Assembly (NCBI RefSeq): GCF_029931775.1
Contig: NC_079318.1
Span: 77,411,614-77,475,613, forward strand
Direction of reading: 5' to 3'
DNA: 64,000 nucleotides
Source: Euleptes europaea
Taxonomy: Eukaryota; Chordata; Lepidosauria; Squamata; Sphaerodactylidae
The position numbers and the translations under genes were made by a program. Positions within the stretch are counted from its first letter, which is position 1; each line of letters begins with the position of its first letter. Below the pieces are notes generated by a model. The model worked only from the letters and a program-made list of their open reading frames with translations, did not search any database and was not told the origin of the DNA. Shown piece after piece: positions 42,901-57,900 of this stretch.

Positions 42901-45900
42901 TTGCTCCCACAAGTTGACGGGATGTTCTGTCCTTGGAGTCAAAGCTGCCAGCTACAAACTGTTCACTTCCCTGTGGGGCCAGCAAGAAAGATTTATGGGC
43001 ATTGAAACCTAATGTACTGCCTCCAAACAAGGCCCTCTTCTTACAATGCATAAAATGGCCTTATATTTAGTTCTGCAGAACCCTGCGTGCTGGGGCTCAA
43101 ACATTCCTGGGAGCCATTTTCTCTAACTTGGGGGTCCTGCCACTTGTCTTAGACGTACAGGGGGGCCTAACGCACTCCGTATGTACTACGTTTAAAAAAA
43201 CGTGTTATCCAGGCTAGATCGCACCCCGGACCTCCCATTTCGGCTTGGAAATGCTTTGGAAGCGCCAGGCATCTGTTTTTTCCCCCGAAACGCCTATACC
43301 ACGATGTATTTCGTTATGTCGTTTCAAAACCGGCCATCCAACGGGTGCGTTCGGTTACTTAACGCTGTTCAGTTCTCCTCCCCTCTTTTTGCAACCCCCA
43401 ATGAAAAGCCTTTCTCCTCCCCTCCCACCTTCCCCCTCCCCTCCCGTTTGCATCCACCAATCATTATTTTTACTTAATCCCCCCTCCAAGTGCTTGTGGT
43501 CTTACAAAGGAACACGGGAACGTTTCAACATTAGATCAACCGGCACAAAGTTTCTCCCCGCCTGTTCCCCCCTTTCTCCCACTGCCGGGGTGCCGCCCTG
43601 CTTTCAAAAAAAATTTTTTAATGTGCTCGTCCCAACGAAAAAATGCAAGATCGTTGGACCAACATCCAAAAAGACGGCAGCTCTGTGATTAGTACTGTGC
43701 ATGAAACAGCTCATTTTGGGGGTTTTTTTTGGGGGGGGGGGAAATGCCTGCATGGGTTGTGATTAGGGTTTCCCTGCCGTGCAAATGAGGCAATTCTTAA
43801 TGGCGTACAGCGCTCCTTCGGATCAATGATATTGCGCATACGTGAAAAAAAAGGGGAGGGGAGGCGGGGAAGCATCAGCAACGTAGACATGACGCAGTGC
43901 TCCCCCACGCTCCTCCTTGCGATATGCCGATATGCCGACTTGGGAGCAGTCTGAACAGGCACGGTGCAATGGGAAATGAAGAATACGCATCCAAAACACA
44001 CACACCGAGCACAATGATAATATGCTGTAAATTGTTGGTGCAATAAGCCTCAGGGCTTGGTCAAAGCTGCCCGATAAGAGAGCCACCCCATCGATTCATT
44101 TACCTTAAAACGAATTATGCTATAATCTGTACCAAAAAATGTGCTCACAGTAATTGTTTTATCTTGGGTCGAGCATCCCATATTCTTGAACTGCTTATTT
44201 GATCACAATTTAAAGCAAGCGGTATAGCTAGAATATTGGTACAGTTGGCAGAATTCCTCATCACGTAGGCAGCCAGTTAGTAACCACTGTTGGCACATGC
44301 TCAGTATTTACTGGGTCAATGGGAATGTTATTGGAAAGATAGCCTATCTTCTAGCATTTGTTTCATCTTTTTTAGTGTGTGAGAAGTTCAGCAAAGGATA
44401 TTGGCTCCTGTGACCCCTCAGTTCGAGTCAGAAGAGCTCCTGGTGAGTAAAAAAAAAAGGACTTTCAAGAGAAAGGAATGAATCAAGATTAAACTGGGGA
44501 TGAGGAAAAGCCTGCTCCATCTCGTAAGGTATCCAGACTTCTCCCCTCAAATGGAAGGCCATGCTCCTTTTAGAAAAACTTCTGCCCCAGGATAGGAGGG
44601 TTGCTTACCAAATGTGACTTTTCCCACTGAGAACTGTTGTACCCAACTGATTATGGCTGCAAGGATGGAGATAGCATATTCTGGCTTTCTCACAGAGTCT
44701 TTATTAGGGATTGAATTTGTGGCCTTCTGCCCAGGAATTGTATACACTCTACCCTGGGGCCACTGTCCTGCCTCCAGTTTGCATGTGTGTTTTTGCCACT
44801 TCAGGCATCCTTCGTGGTACTGCCTATATCAAGCTGACCTCAGTGGCTCCTGCTACCGTGAACTCTGCTCATACTCAGAGTACTCTCAGAACTGTGAGAA
44901 TCCCCCGGGCTGTTAATGGCACAGCAAGCACCATCACCGGCCTTGCTCTAACTACAGGTGAGTAGCTGTCGGGCCCTGCTACAGATGTTCCAGGATCACT
45001 TACGATCAGCAGCTGTTTTCATCGAACTCAACTGACTCTCCTACCCTTTCTCAAATCTAGCAGGGAAATATAAGCCCTGGCACTGGTTTTCTGTTCTGTC
45101 GCATGAAGCGTCTAGTACTTAAGTCTTGTAGTTCTCAGTCTGAATCTCCTGACACATTTCATCTCCTCCTTTTGTCTACTTTGCTATCAGTGCAATCTAA
45201 GAAGACAGAAAAGACACCACATAGTGGGTTCTGGGAGGGAATTCCAGGCATCGGGGCAGCAAGGGAAAATATAGTGAGGTGTTTCAAAGTGTCGGAGACC
45301 TGGTTGTGGTGGGAAATGTCCCCGTTGTGCCACCTCAGATGCAGAGCTGGTCAGTATGGTTGGGCACCTGCTCGGGCCCAGAGCCTGGCAGAGGTCCATG
45401 GCTGGAGATGCTGTCTCTATCTTCCTTTTCTTAGGGCCAAAATACATACTACATGTGACCCATGAGTCGGATCATGGGCGCGTAGAATCAGCAAAACTCT
45501 TTTTGGGAGTTTGTGGGCACACTAGAGGCACCTGGTTGGCCACTGTGTGACCAGACTGCTGGACTTGATGGTGCCTCGGTCTGATCTGGCAGGGCTTTTC
45601 TTATATTCTCTGATGTTCACCTTCAAGGTGTTATATTGCTTTGTTCAATTTGGGAGTGCTGTGAAAGGAAAGGAGGAGCTTCAGTCTTCCCTCCCATTTA
45701 ATTTCAGTGGAAATGACTATTTGGGGGTGTTTGTCCTTTGGAGCCCAAGGAAAGGGCAAATAATCCCCCCACCGGTGGCCATTTCCTCTGGCGAAAACAT
45801 CTTGGGAGGGAAGCCCGAAACCCCTCCTCCCCTATTGCAGCACTCATGAGCTCAACGGAGCATCATAACACCTTGAACTGAGTTCCCCTGATCCTACATG

Positions 45901-48900
45901 TAACTGCAAGTCAGGTAGGGCACCCGTGACCCAACTTATGTCGCATGTACTATATATTTTGGCCCTTATTGGAGGAAGCACTTGGGGGCATCTGGGGAAC
46001 CAGAGAGCAAGAGAGTTGTGCTCTGCTGCCCCCTACAGGCATCCCTGGCAAGTGGTCCAGAGGCTCCTGTTGATTGTGAAAAGGGCTGTCCAGGCACAGC
46101 TGACTTATGATGACCCCGCAGAATGTTCAAAGCAAGAGATGGTTTGCCTCTGCCTGCCTCTGTATAGCGACTCTGGACTTCCTTGGTGGTTTGCTATCCA
46201 AATATTAACCTGGGAAAACCCTGATTAGTTTCCAAAATCTAACATCAGGCTAGCCTGGGCCATCCAGGTCAGGGCGAGGCCCCCGTTACAGGGCAGCAGC
46301 TCTTCCGACTCCTTTCAGACAGGGTAGTCACGAGGGTGCTAAAAAGAGTGTGAGAAAGTTGCATTCTGTTCCCTCCAGCGTAGCTACATTTCTAGGAGGA
46401 GAATAGTGAGTTGGGAGGAGTTGGAGTTAGGGAGGTGGACAAGATAACAGAGTCATAGTTAGGGGGCACCATAAATATCCATGCTCAAAGGCTCCCCCAA
46501 ACCTGCACATAGGTCTGTTCTTCCCTTCTTCTTTTCCTTCCTCCAGAGTGTGACCCACTGCAGGGAAGCAGCCGGGACTGCCGCTGCCTTCCGGGTTATC
46601 AGTGGAATGACAAATTCTGCACAAGCTTACAGGCCTGCAAGGGTGGCGGCATCTTCCAGTCCTTTGTCTCCATCTTCCTCCCACCCCCCTGCCAGTGTCT
46701 TCGCTGGACTTCTTCAGACACTGGTTATTGCCAGTCAGCTCTCTCAGCCTCGAAAGGTAAGTCCACCCACCCTAGCTGCCCCCACCCAATGACACCACAG
46801 TCCAAGCACAATCATCCAGATTATTACCAGAGTTCTTGCCTGGAAAAGGAATCTTAAAATTAGGCTACAGGTGCGGCAAAGTTACCAAATGTCAGCAGAT
46901 CTATCTAGGGGACAATATTTTAGTCTCATTGTGGAATCTGAGGATTTTTTTGCAGGTGGTGGGAGTTGCGTTTTGTAAAGAAGGATGGGTGGGACTGTCG
47001 AAGGGTTTACAGCTGGGCTTCAAGGCTCCTGGATGGCATTTGTTTAAGATACAGCATGCCATAAAAATGTCATTTTCTATATAAAAGTTCGAGGACCCAA
47101 GACTAGAGTTGCCAACTTTTAAACTGACCCGTCTTGCTCTCCTTTTAATATCAGTTTGAGCTGCAAGCAGTTATCCGGTGAGGTTATTTAACTTCATGCT
47201 GTAAAAAGATTCACCTGCCCATTAGCACCCAGTCTACCTCTGTTAAAGAGACAGGGCACTTTTCTCCTGTCCAGTAAGCAATCTTAACCAGGACCTTCTC
47301 TGGGGTTTTTTTTTGCAACTGGACTCCCTATTTTCAGTATATACCAAGGATCCTCCTTTTCATATGTTCCTCCAGTGCTACCCAATTCTCCCTCTGCCCC
47401 ACTACTCATGAATTTGTTCCAGAACTGAGCATGGGTTGTGTATTTGCACTAGAATCTGGGAAACCGGGGTTCAAATCCCTATTCTACCCTGAAGTATGGA
47501 GTAACCTTGGCCAGTTACTCTCTCTCTCTCAACCTAACTTACCTCATGAAGTGGTTGTGAGGCTAGAATGGGGAAGGAAGAGTGATGTAGTTTGAGCTTC
47601 TTGGCAGAAGCGCAGGGTAAAATGGACAAGATAGGTAGATAGCACTGTTATACCTATATGTGTTGAGTGTTCTCCTCAGTTCCTGAGTATGTAGTTCTTG
47701 ATTAGGATCAGGGTGCATGTAGAGAAGGGGCTTCAGCCTTCCCCTGCATCATTTTCCCAACCTGAAACAATCCTAGAGGGAGTTCACATGAACACACCTG
47801 AACACACGAAGCTGCCTTATACTGAATCAAACCCTTGGTACATCACTCAGACCAGCAGCAGCTCTTCAGGGTCTCAGGCAGGGATCTGTCACATCACCTA
47901 CTTGCCTAGTCCCTTTAACTGGAGATGCCGGGGATTGAACATGGGACCTTCTGCATGCCAAGCAGATGCTCTACCACATTCCCTGGGATTCATGTGGTTT
48001 CTCCGACAGGCCCAGTAGTGGTGGGCAAGACTGAGGGAAAATGTCAAGGCTGCTTGCGGGTGCACCTCCAATTGCCCCCCAACCCCTCCATGCCTGACCC
48101 ACATTTTCTTTCTCGCTTTCAGTCTCCAAAAGCACAAGACTGCCCTCCAAACAAGCTTCTGTAGGAGCTGCAGATGATCTGACTCTCTCCTTCAGCTTGG
48201 CAGAAGGAGCCACTGATGTGAAGTGGTACTTGCTCAGTCCTAAATGGAATGAGGCCAAAGAGATTCGCAACGGGAAACAAGTGATGCTTCTGCGAAATGG
48301 CTTGAAGGCTGTTCTGAGGATCTCCTCTCCCTCCCTAGACTGGGCTGGTACCGTATTCCTCCTCTTTTTCTCTAAATCTGAAGATGGGGCTTCCCTGACC
48401 TGGATTACCCGGGCTAGCCTGATCTCAGAAGCTAAGCAGGGTCGGCCCTGGTTAGTAACTGGATGGGAGACCATCAAGGAATGCCAGGGTTGTTGTGCAG
48501 AGGAAGGCAATGGCCAAGCACCTCTGTTAGTCTCTTGCCTTGAAAACTACAGGAGGTTGCCATCAGTCAGCTGCGACTTGACGGCACTTTACACACACAC
48601 AAAGATGAGGCTGGGAAAAATTAATCTGAAATGCGACGATTCTCTGTGTTGCTCTTTTTTGCCCTGGCAGTGGAACAAATGCACAGAACTACTGTGCGCA
48701 CTTTACTCCGCCAGCTGTCTGCTTCTCTGCATTTTCCCACTGTTGAGCCACTGAAGGGTTTTTTTCCCCAAGTGCTTTTACAAACCGGCAATTGGTATTG
48801 TGCTACTGTGCAATAATCTGACAATCTGAAGGAACCCTTTTTTGTGGCTATCCAGTTTATAGGTCTAACTGCCCACTGCCTCACCCTGGAGGGATAGTTT

Positions 48901-51900
48901 CTCTTAAATACTGGGCACAAAGTGGTCTATGTTCTGTTTGTGCAGGAAATTGCTGAATAAGCACTAAAGTTTCACAGCAGGTCCTAATTTTGTGTTCTTA
49001 CAAACTCTGCTTTGGTTTTGTTTCTTAAATTTCTAGAATTCATGTCTGCAGGAGTAGGGGAAACTCAAAATTATGTTTGCAGAGTCAGGTGAATACCTGG
49101 AAATCAAAAGGGGCTTCAGGTTTTTTTTGGGGTGTGTGTGTTATTGAACTACTGGACCCTGAATAAATTAAGCATCCATAACAGATGAAAGTGAAAGTTT
49201 GTTTCTTTTTTGTACTTTCTGATTGCAGAATTTGGTGCAAGACCTGGGATTATTTTGAATTTAGAATACATCTAGGGTTGCCAGGTCCCTCTTGGCAACC
49301 AGCAGAGGTTTTAGGGGCGGAGCCTGAGGAGGGTGGGGTTTGGGGAGGGGAGGGACTTCAATGCCATAGAGTCCAATTGCCAAAGCGGTCATTTTCTCCA
49401 GGGGAACTGATCTCTATCGGCTGGAGATCAGTTGTAACAGCAGATCTCCAGTTCGTACCTGGAGGTTGGCAACCCTAAGTACACCTAGCGGTGCCCAAAA
49501 GGCCTTCCTCAGTGAGCACCCCCCATACACACAGTTCCAGGCACACACACAGCAGCTCAGTGCTCAAGGGCAAAGAGCAGATGCAAACTCCTGAGAGTTA
49601 TGCCTTGTATATTGACAGGAGAGTACATCTGCCGCTCTCGGAATGGAAGCGCCCTACAGGAATGGAGGCAGGAGGTCACGGTCCCCCTCGTAGCAGCAGA
49701 TATTGTCCGGACCCCGTCACAAGTCTCCATGAACTGCAGCTCCCCAGACAGGCTGTCTCTGCAGTGCTGCATCCGGAACAGAGGTGCCCCATTGAAAGCG
49801 TCCTGGAATCCTGGAGCTCCAGACCCAGGTGAGTAAAGGGGACAGGGGAAATGCTCAGAGCTCTTCAGCCTTAGATGTAAGTTCCACTTTCACCTGGTGT
49901 ATCGGCACGTGTACAGAGATATAAGGTTTTGTTTGATATAAAGAAGCATCCTTGCATTCTTGCCATGTAAAATGTGATAGCGTACGTACCTAGTTTGCAA
50001 CTCACCGGGTTGTCGGTTTCAAGCCAAGGAGAACCTTCAACCATTTCCCTCTCATGCCTCCAACCCCTTTCCTTGCTCCATTGAGCATGTAATGTGCTGT
50101 CTCTTCAGTTGACTTGGTGGGTGCTGAAGACCCGCTCTGCCACTTCCTCGTCCTGGATTCCTGTCCCAGCATTGACACCACATACCGGTGCACATTTGAA
50201 AGCAGTGGGCTTGGATCCATACAAACCACCGTGGCTGTGAGCGTGATTCAAGGTAATGTGAGAGATGGGGAAGAATGGAAGCCCATTTTTAAAAAATTGC
50301 TTACTTATTTGGCAAATATGAAGACCACTTTGATATTGACGTAGAAGCTATTCTCCATTAACTTGTTTAATCCCAGTTTAAAGCCATCGACACTAGTGAC
50401 CAACATGGGATGAGGGGCTGTGACTCTGTGGCAGAGCATCTGCTTGGCATGCACAAAGTCCCAGGTTCAATCCCCGGCATCTCCAGTTAAAGAGACTAGG
50501 CAAGTAGGTGATGTGAAAGACTTCCACCTAAGACCCTGGAGAGCCGCTGCCGGTCTGAGTAGACAAGACTGTCTTTGATGGACCAAGGAGGGTCTGATTC
50601 AGTATAAGGCAGCTTCATGTGTCCATGTGACTGGCAAGGAGTTTCACAATTTGATGTTGTCTGTCCTGTAGCAGAATGAATTATGCAGAATATGTGTATG
50701 TATCCAGAGCAGTGTAAATTCATAATGCAAAATTTGACTCTATCTGTATGTGTACATGAATGCAGCTAGAATGCACACCTGTAACAGTACAATCACTGTG
50801 TGCTTGCACTGTGCTTTTATTATGCCACAGTTGGAGATCTCTTTTGCCCTGGCGAGAATGTGCAGGGTAGGTGGAGTGTGACAAGGGCAGGCCGGGTGGC
50901 CGAGATCCTGTGTCCCAAGGGCAGAACAGGGATGATGCTGCGGAGATGCTTCTCTGACAGGACCTGGGGAAACATTCAAAACAACTGCGCAAGCGAGGAG
51001 CTGCTCTCTAGGTTGCGCGAGGCTCAGGTGAGAGAGGGTCTATCTCCTTCGGGCCGGGGCTTCTTGGAAAGAGAGGGCAGGCCAGGTCCCACACAGCATG
51101 CCATGGGGAAGAAGGCACAGCGATGGGAATTGGGGAGGGAGACGGTGGAAGCCACCCTCTTCTTGCAGAGCAGGCTAAGGAACAAGCAGAGCAAGGAGAA
51201 ATGAAGGCCAATAGTGGAGAGGGTGGGACTTTTCATTGTCAATGGCTTGAACCCTTCATGGGCCAGAAATTTTCTTGTCTTTCAGCCAGGCTTATTAGGC
51301 TGGCCATGCATGAAAGAGCAAACTTTGCTTACACTGAAAGGAGGAGGAGCATCATATCAAAAGAAATGGAAAAGAGACTTGTGCCCCACAGTCTCTAGGC
51401 CAGCACAGATTTGGATTCAAAGTCAATCCTTATCTCAGCACAAACGAATCTGAGAACATCTAACAGTTATTGTGGGTGTGTGTAAAGTACCATCAAGTCG
51501 CAGCTAATTTACGACAACCCAGTAGGTTACTGATCCCCCTTTATTAGGGTTGCCAACTAGCTGGAGATCTCCCACTATTACAACTGTTCTCCAGCCAATA
51601 GAGATCCGTTCCCCTGGAGAAAATGGCTGCTTGGGCAATTGGACTCTATGACATTGAAGTCCCTCCCTTCCCCAAACCCCGCCCTCCTCAGGCTTCGCCC
51701 CAAAAATATCCAGGTATTTCCCAACCCAGAGCTGACAACCCTACCCTTTAGTCAGTCACCTTGTTTCCCTGAGCAGTTGGTAAACTGAAATAACTCTCTT
51801 TATTCTAGTACAGCTGCATTTGACATTGTGATAAATCATGATTTGATTAAACCTTAGTGAGAAGTGATTTCTCAATGTACACTGCCCAACAAACTGGTGG

Positions 51901-54900
51901 CTTGCTGGTTGATATCGATCCAGATCTCCAACTAGCATTTCTAACAGATTTGTTAAGCTGTTTGTACTTATTGCAGCAATATCTCCATTAATGAGCCAAC
52001 CACTGCCCTTAACAGCCACTTGGCAACATAGCTGGCAGTATTGGGATTATTTCTTCTCTGTAGGAGGCATGAAGCAGATGAACCAGGACATGTTTGGGGA
52101 GGGGGCATGGCTCAGTGGTGGTAGAGCATCCTCTTGTCATGAAGGTCCCAGGGTCAATTCCCGGCATCTCTAGTTTTAAAAGAATCAGTTAGGATGTGGT
52201 ATGCAAGACCTCTGACTGGCAGCGGCTCTCCAAGACTTTGGACAGAGTAAGCAATACTGACCTTGATAGACCAACCATCTGATTCAGCATAATACAGTTT
52301 CATGTGTCATATGTTACTCATGAAAACATGAAGCTGCCTTATACTGAGTCAGACGGTTGGACTATTGCGGTCAGTATTGTCTACTCTGACTGGCAACAGC
52401 TGTCCAAGATTTCAGACAGAGGTCTTGCATATCACCTCCTAACTGTTGCTTTTTTAACTGGAGATGCCAGGGACTGAACCTCTTGATCTTCAAAAGCAGG
52501 TGCTCTACCGCTGAGCCTTGGCCCCATATGTCTGATAGGCTAACCAGAGTTTGTTGAAAAAACTACAGTTTATCACAATATCTGAATGCAACTTCTCTCT
52601 AGGCTACAGGCTAGTAGTCTTTCATGATTCTTTTTTTTACTATGGCAGTTCACACTTTACTGATAAAAGGATCTCCTGTATTCAGCTAATACTTTGGGTG
52701 GGGCCACTGGGTATTTCGACTTCAGTGGCAATGAGTTCCGTAGGAAGAGACCCCTTTCTCCCTTAACTCTTTTCAGTTTAATTTTCTCTATCTATATTAT
52801 GGGAATGATTCCATTGACACACAAACATACATCCTGCTCCACAGTTACTCCAGGCAGGGATGGGCAGCCCCCAAATCGAGGTCCCTTGGATGATTGAGTG
52901 GCTGAGGATGGAGGTGAAGCCCGACCAGAACCAGAAAATCTACCCTCTGGACCTCCTGACTCTTGTTATCACCCTGGACATCATCTCTCAGGTGGCTCTG
53001 GATTCCAGCATGCGACTAGACAGCAAATCTGTGATTGTAAGTACCCAGCAAGGGTCTGTGGCTCAGAGGTAGAGCATCTACTTTGCATGCAGAAGGACCA
53101 AGGTTCAATCCCCAGCATCTACAGTTAAAAAGATCAGATGGTAGTCGATGTGAAAGACCTCGAGCCCCTGGAGAGTTGCTGCCAATCAGAGTAGACAATA
53201 CTGACCTCGATAGACTAATGACTTGACTCAGTTTAAGGTGGTGGTTCATGTGAGGTGGCCAGTAAGTGGAGCAGTTGGGGTTCGGAGAAGGGCATCTGAT
53301 GTCCCCATGTTGCTTTCACCAACTAGCTCATGGTCAGGATTGTTTGCCCACCCCTAGAAATTGCCAGTTCTGGCAGAAAGAATAGAGCGCAGGATCAATA
53401 CCCAAAACTATATTTAGAATGCAAACACCATTTCCCCCTTTTAAACATGCTTACCTCTCCCAACAACCTTGTAACCTTGTTAAAAATGCACAATGGTTTC
53501 TAGTGGCCAACACAGTTTTGGATTTCTACACCTTTTCTGAAATGTGGAGCAGCGTATGGGCCTGATCTTCAGACAGAAGTTCCCAGGCAGGGCAGGGCAG
53601 AGAAAGCCCTATCCTTATTCTTTGGCCCCAGGACCTGATTTTCACAGGTACACTGCCTTTAAATTTGGAGGTTCCATTTTCTGTCTTGACTAGTATCTGT
53701 TGATAGACTTACCTCACTATTATTTCAGGGGCTGTTTCTTTTCCTCGGGTAGTTTCCACCTTACCCACCACCAGCTGTTGAAAAATTAATGAATGGCACA
53801 CAATGTTGGGGAAAATTCTCCTCTTGCTTTTAGGACTTGCTGAATGCTGTCAACTGGATGCTGGACTTAGACCCCGAGACCACGTGGTCTGAGGTCCAAG
53901 CTCGGAATCAGTCAACGGGTTCCATGTTCCTGCGGGCGATTGAGGACCTCACTAGCCTTCTGGTACCTTCGACTGGCGAGTTCAACTTGACCCTCCCCAA
54001 CCTTGAACTCCAGAGCTCCATGTTTAACTTGACTCGACTTGGTGACTTCGACAAAACCTTCGACACGGATCCCCTGCTCCGCTCTCATATCTCCAGAAAA
54101 GAACTGGACGAAGTGGTGCAAAAAGAGCAGAGCATCATAATCAGCAGCCTGGTGCTGAAGAAGATGGACCAGATCCTGCCAGGGCATTATGGTGCAGACT
54201 CCGACCACATCCTTGGTAGTTTAGTGATGTTCAATGCCGCCATGTCCAACAATGGGAGCGTGAGAAAGATGGATGTTGACATGATTTTTGGTCTCCGGAA
54301 CACAACTCGCATCACGGAGGAGACCCTGACGGCCCAGTGCGTGTCCTGGAATCACAGCTTGCCTGAGGGTATAGGAGGCTGGTCTACCCAGGGATGCCAG
54401 ACTTTCAGCACAGAAATGGCTACCAACTGTTCCTGCCACCACCTTACTTCCTTCTCTGTCCTCATGTCCGCCAACCCGGTGATTGTCAGCTCTGCCTGGA
54501 CCTTCCTGAGCAAGTTTGGGGTCTGCGTCACTATCCTCGCCCTTGTCGTCAGCCTGCTCATCTACAGTGTCGTCTGGACTTCTGTGGTGAAGGACAAGGT
54601 TAGAATCTCTGGTCTAAAGGCAAAGAAGTTTCTTGTGCATATGTGTGAGTGCGTGCGCACATGCACACTCCAGCACTGAAGCTAGCTCCATCCCCACCTC
54701 ATATCACAACTGACATAATCCATACCACAGCATGCCATGAACAGACACATGCATCCTAAAATGGGAAATGCAGAGCAAACAGTTCTAAGTGGTTCAAACA
54801 GATGAGTCAAGCTGCATACTACCAATGAAGACAAGCCCCCTCTCTCCTATCCCTCCTTCCTGACCCAGATATGGGAATGAGAGGATCTCAGATTATGAGC

Positions 54901-57900
54901 AAACCCTGCCTGGCAAGTTCTTCCAAGGGAAGTTTTGTTGAAGGAATAAAACCCCCCAAAGAAGAGCACTCTAGAAGCTTATTCTAGGCATGGAAGAACA
55001 TTAGTATGTCCTGTTAATATTGGCAGGGTGGGAGGATGAATAATAATAAAAAAAGAACTGAGAGAGAGAGTTAAGAACTCCTGAAAAAACAATCAGGGAC
55101 TCTGGCCTCCTCTGGCTTGTGATGAATGGTCGTGGCTAGTTAACAGGCTACCAAGCTTGTTGGCAGAGCCGGGACCTTTTTTCCTTAACCAGACCAAGGC
55201 CCTTCTCTCCTGCCTCTGGGTACAGAAGAGGAGGAGGTAAGAAACTTCCTTCTTCCAAGCCCCACACTGTCTTTCAGGGTAGGGAAGGCTGCTTCTGGCT
55301 CTCAGGCGCCCTGCTTCCAAAGCCCTGCCCCTGGGTTCTCTTTCTGGGTAATACCAGGACATGACAGAATGCTGATAACTGGCATATATATATATACAAA
55401 CAATAAATGATCACATGAATAATTGATGCATCTTGGGTGGGTGGAGTTCAAGGCTCTGTAGACAAAAAAGGTGATACATGAATGCCCTGAAATGACCCTC
55501 AAAAGGGACGTGGCTAAATCCCTCCAGAATTCCATATATCCACATCGACCAGGGGCATTGTCCCAGTTAGCGTCTGGGTAATTGAGCCGTAACAGTGAAA
55601 GCCTTCTTCTGATTTCCAGGTCTCCTGCTTGTGTTACACTACATTGGTCAACGTCTCAGTCTGTCTGCTGTTGGGGAGCTTGTGGTTTCTGGGTGCCTCC
55701 CTGCTTGAAGTCAGCCACGAGAGGAAGCTTTGTGTGGCCGCCGCTTTTTTCACCCACTTCTTCTACCTGGCCATGTTCTTCTGGATGCTGGTCCAGGCTC
55801 TCATCCTCTGCCACCAGCTGATCCTCGTCTTCCACCACCTGTCCATCAGGTCTGTCGTGCCTGCCATGATCGCCGTAGGCTACGTCTGCCCTCTGGTCCT
55901 TGCCGTGGCTGTGGTGGCCGCCTTCTTCCCCAAGCAGAGATACCTCCATGAAGCCCTCTGCTGGCTCAGCGCCCGCAGCAAAGCAATCTACGCCTTCGCC
56001 ATCCCTGCCCTGGCCATTGTGACTGTCAACCTCCTGATCCTGCTTGTGGTGCTGCTCAAGCTCATGAGACCATCAGAAAGACCCCAAGGAGAGGAAAGGA
56101 AGGCTCTGCTGGCCATTTTCAAAGCCCTGCTTATCCTCACGCCAATCTTCGGGTTGACGTGGGGGCTGGGGGTCATCACCATGACATTGGATGCCTCCCA
56201 GTTTATCCATTACGCATTTACGATTCTCAATTCACTTCAGGTATGTATGCTTGTTGAAGTTACATGGGGATTGTACCTGTGGAAATAAAGTTGCTTGCTG
56301 GTGTGTGAGCGTGGCAGAAAATAATCTTGTTAAAGCTCAATTTGTACAGCTAGGCCCTCCTCTGCTACAATCCTTTTTGTTTCTTGTTGTTTTGTGCGTT
56401 AATTCCCCCACCCCACCCCCAAGCACTGTGGAGACTAAAGTGCTGGATCTTACGTTCGTGACGTGGGATCCACATACCCGAAGTTTCAAACAGATGTGAC
56501 AAAGATTGCAGATCTCTATCAATATGTGAAAAATAAATTGTGTACACAATTTGGGCGCATGGGAAGGAGGCAGTGGACTGAATAGTAATCCCCAGTGTGG
56601 TGGCCACTTGGGGATTAAATGAAAGAGGTCTTGAATGGAACAGAAACTAAATCACAGAGCTTTGGGTCATTGCTGACCAGCTGACAGAATCACAAAACAC
56701 TGGATTCTTTTTTTATGTCCAGAGCTGGATTTATGGATAAGCTTAAGCTTCACAGGAGCTCATATTATGAAGGGCTTCTAAGTACAAATTACCATTTTTT
56801 GTAATGGTGTCATGGTGTTCAAACTTGACATAGTTTAGGGTTTCCACATGTCTTAATCCAGTCCTTTGTATGTCAGATTGTTAATGTTCATTCTACCAGT
56901 TTTCAGGACAATTGTTTCTGTTGATGTGGGTACTGAACAGCTGGCTGAATTTTTTATTGAATTGCTGATGGGAAATGTGTCATCTTAGCTGATTGTTGTT
57001 GTTTGCTATTTTTTAAAAAAATTGTGTGAATGTTGTGTTGGTTGTTAGACACCTTTTAGGATTGCCAACTCAGGGTTGGGAAATTCTTGGATATTTCGGG
57101 GCACTGCCAGTGCTTTGGAAGGGCAGAGTTTGGAGAGAGGGAGGGAGCTCAGCAAGGACATGATGGCTTGATAGACTTCACTCTCCGAAGCTGTCATTTC
57201 CTCTAGGGGGACTGATCTCTGTAGTCTGGAGAACAGTTGTAATTCCAGGAGAACTCCAGCCCTCACCTGGAGGTTTGCAAACCTGATGACTTTACGTGTC
57301 ATGGCCTTGTAGCCGTCTTGGGCTCCCTTTTTTTGGCAGGCTCTATTTCAAATAAATAAATAAATGTGGTCTGTGAATCGAGGCTGTACCCAAAGAGCTG
57401 TGAGCCTGGGCTCACTGCACGATAATATTGGATAAGGTTGAACAACGTACTTAGGAGCAGGAAGACACAAGAGAGATGGACTTAACAGGGGATGTGTGAA
57501 CAGCTTCATGAGAGTTTTCTGGGCAGTCACACAGTGGGGAGCATCATGCAGGTCTTCAGTGAAGGGAGAAAGAGCGCTGCTGCTGTCTCTGCCCTGCTGC
57601 CGTCTCTGCCCTGCCCGTTGTGTCCACCTGTCTGTGCGTGAGCCAGAAGGGTCAGGCACCTTTCCTCTCTCAGTTCTCTGTAGATCGCTACAGCATGCTC
57701 AACCTGAGAAGTACTTTCTAGATGCCCTGGTTTATTTTGGCTTTTGAGAGTTATTATTTAGTTAGCTGTTCTATTTATTTAAAACCTTATTTAAAACCTT
57801 CTAAGCAGAGGTTCTTCAACTGGCCTACAAAATCTTTAAAACTTAAGCAAATAACTGCCACACCAACATTGAAAACTGGTTTTGCTAAACAAAAATCATT

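Noticed and set aside
47971-48510. 179-residue minus-strand frame
   Set aside because: It is antisense to ADGRF3 exon 5 and to SINE sequence; a shadow of real coding sequence.
50413-50485. Functional tRNA-Ala genes
   Set aside because: The tRNA-like heads occur many times, always followed by the same SINE body and with broken cloverleaf stems, so they are SINE promoters.
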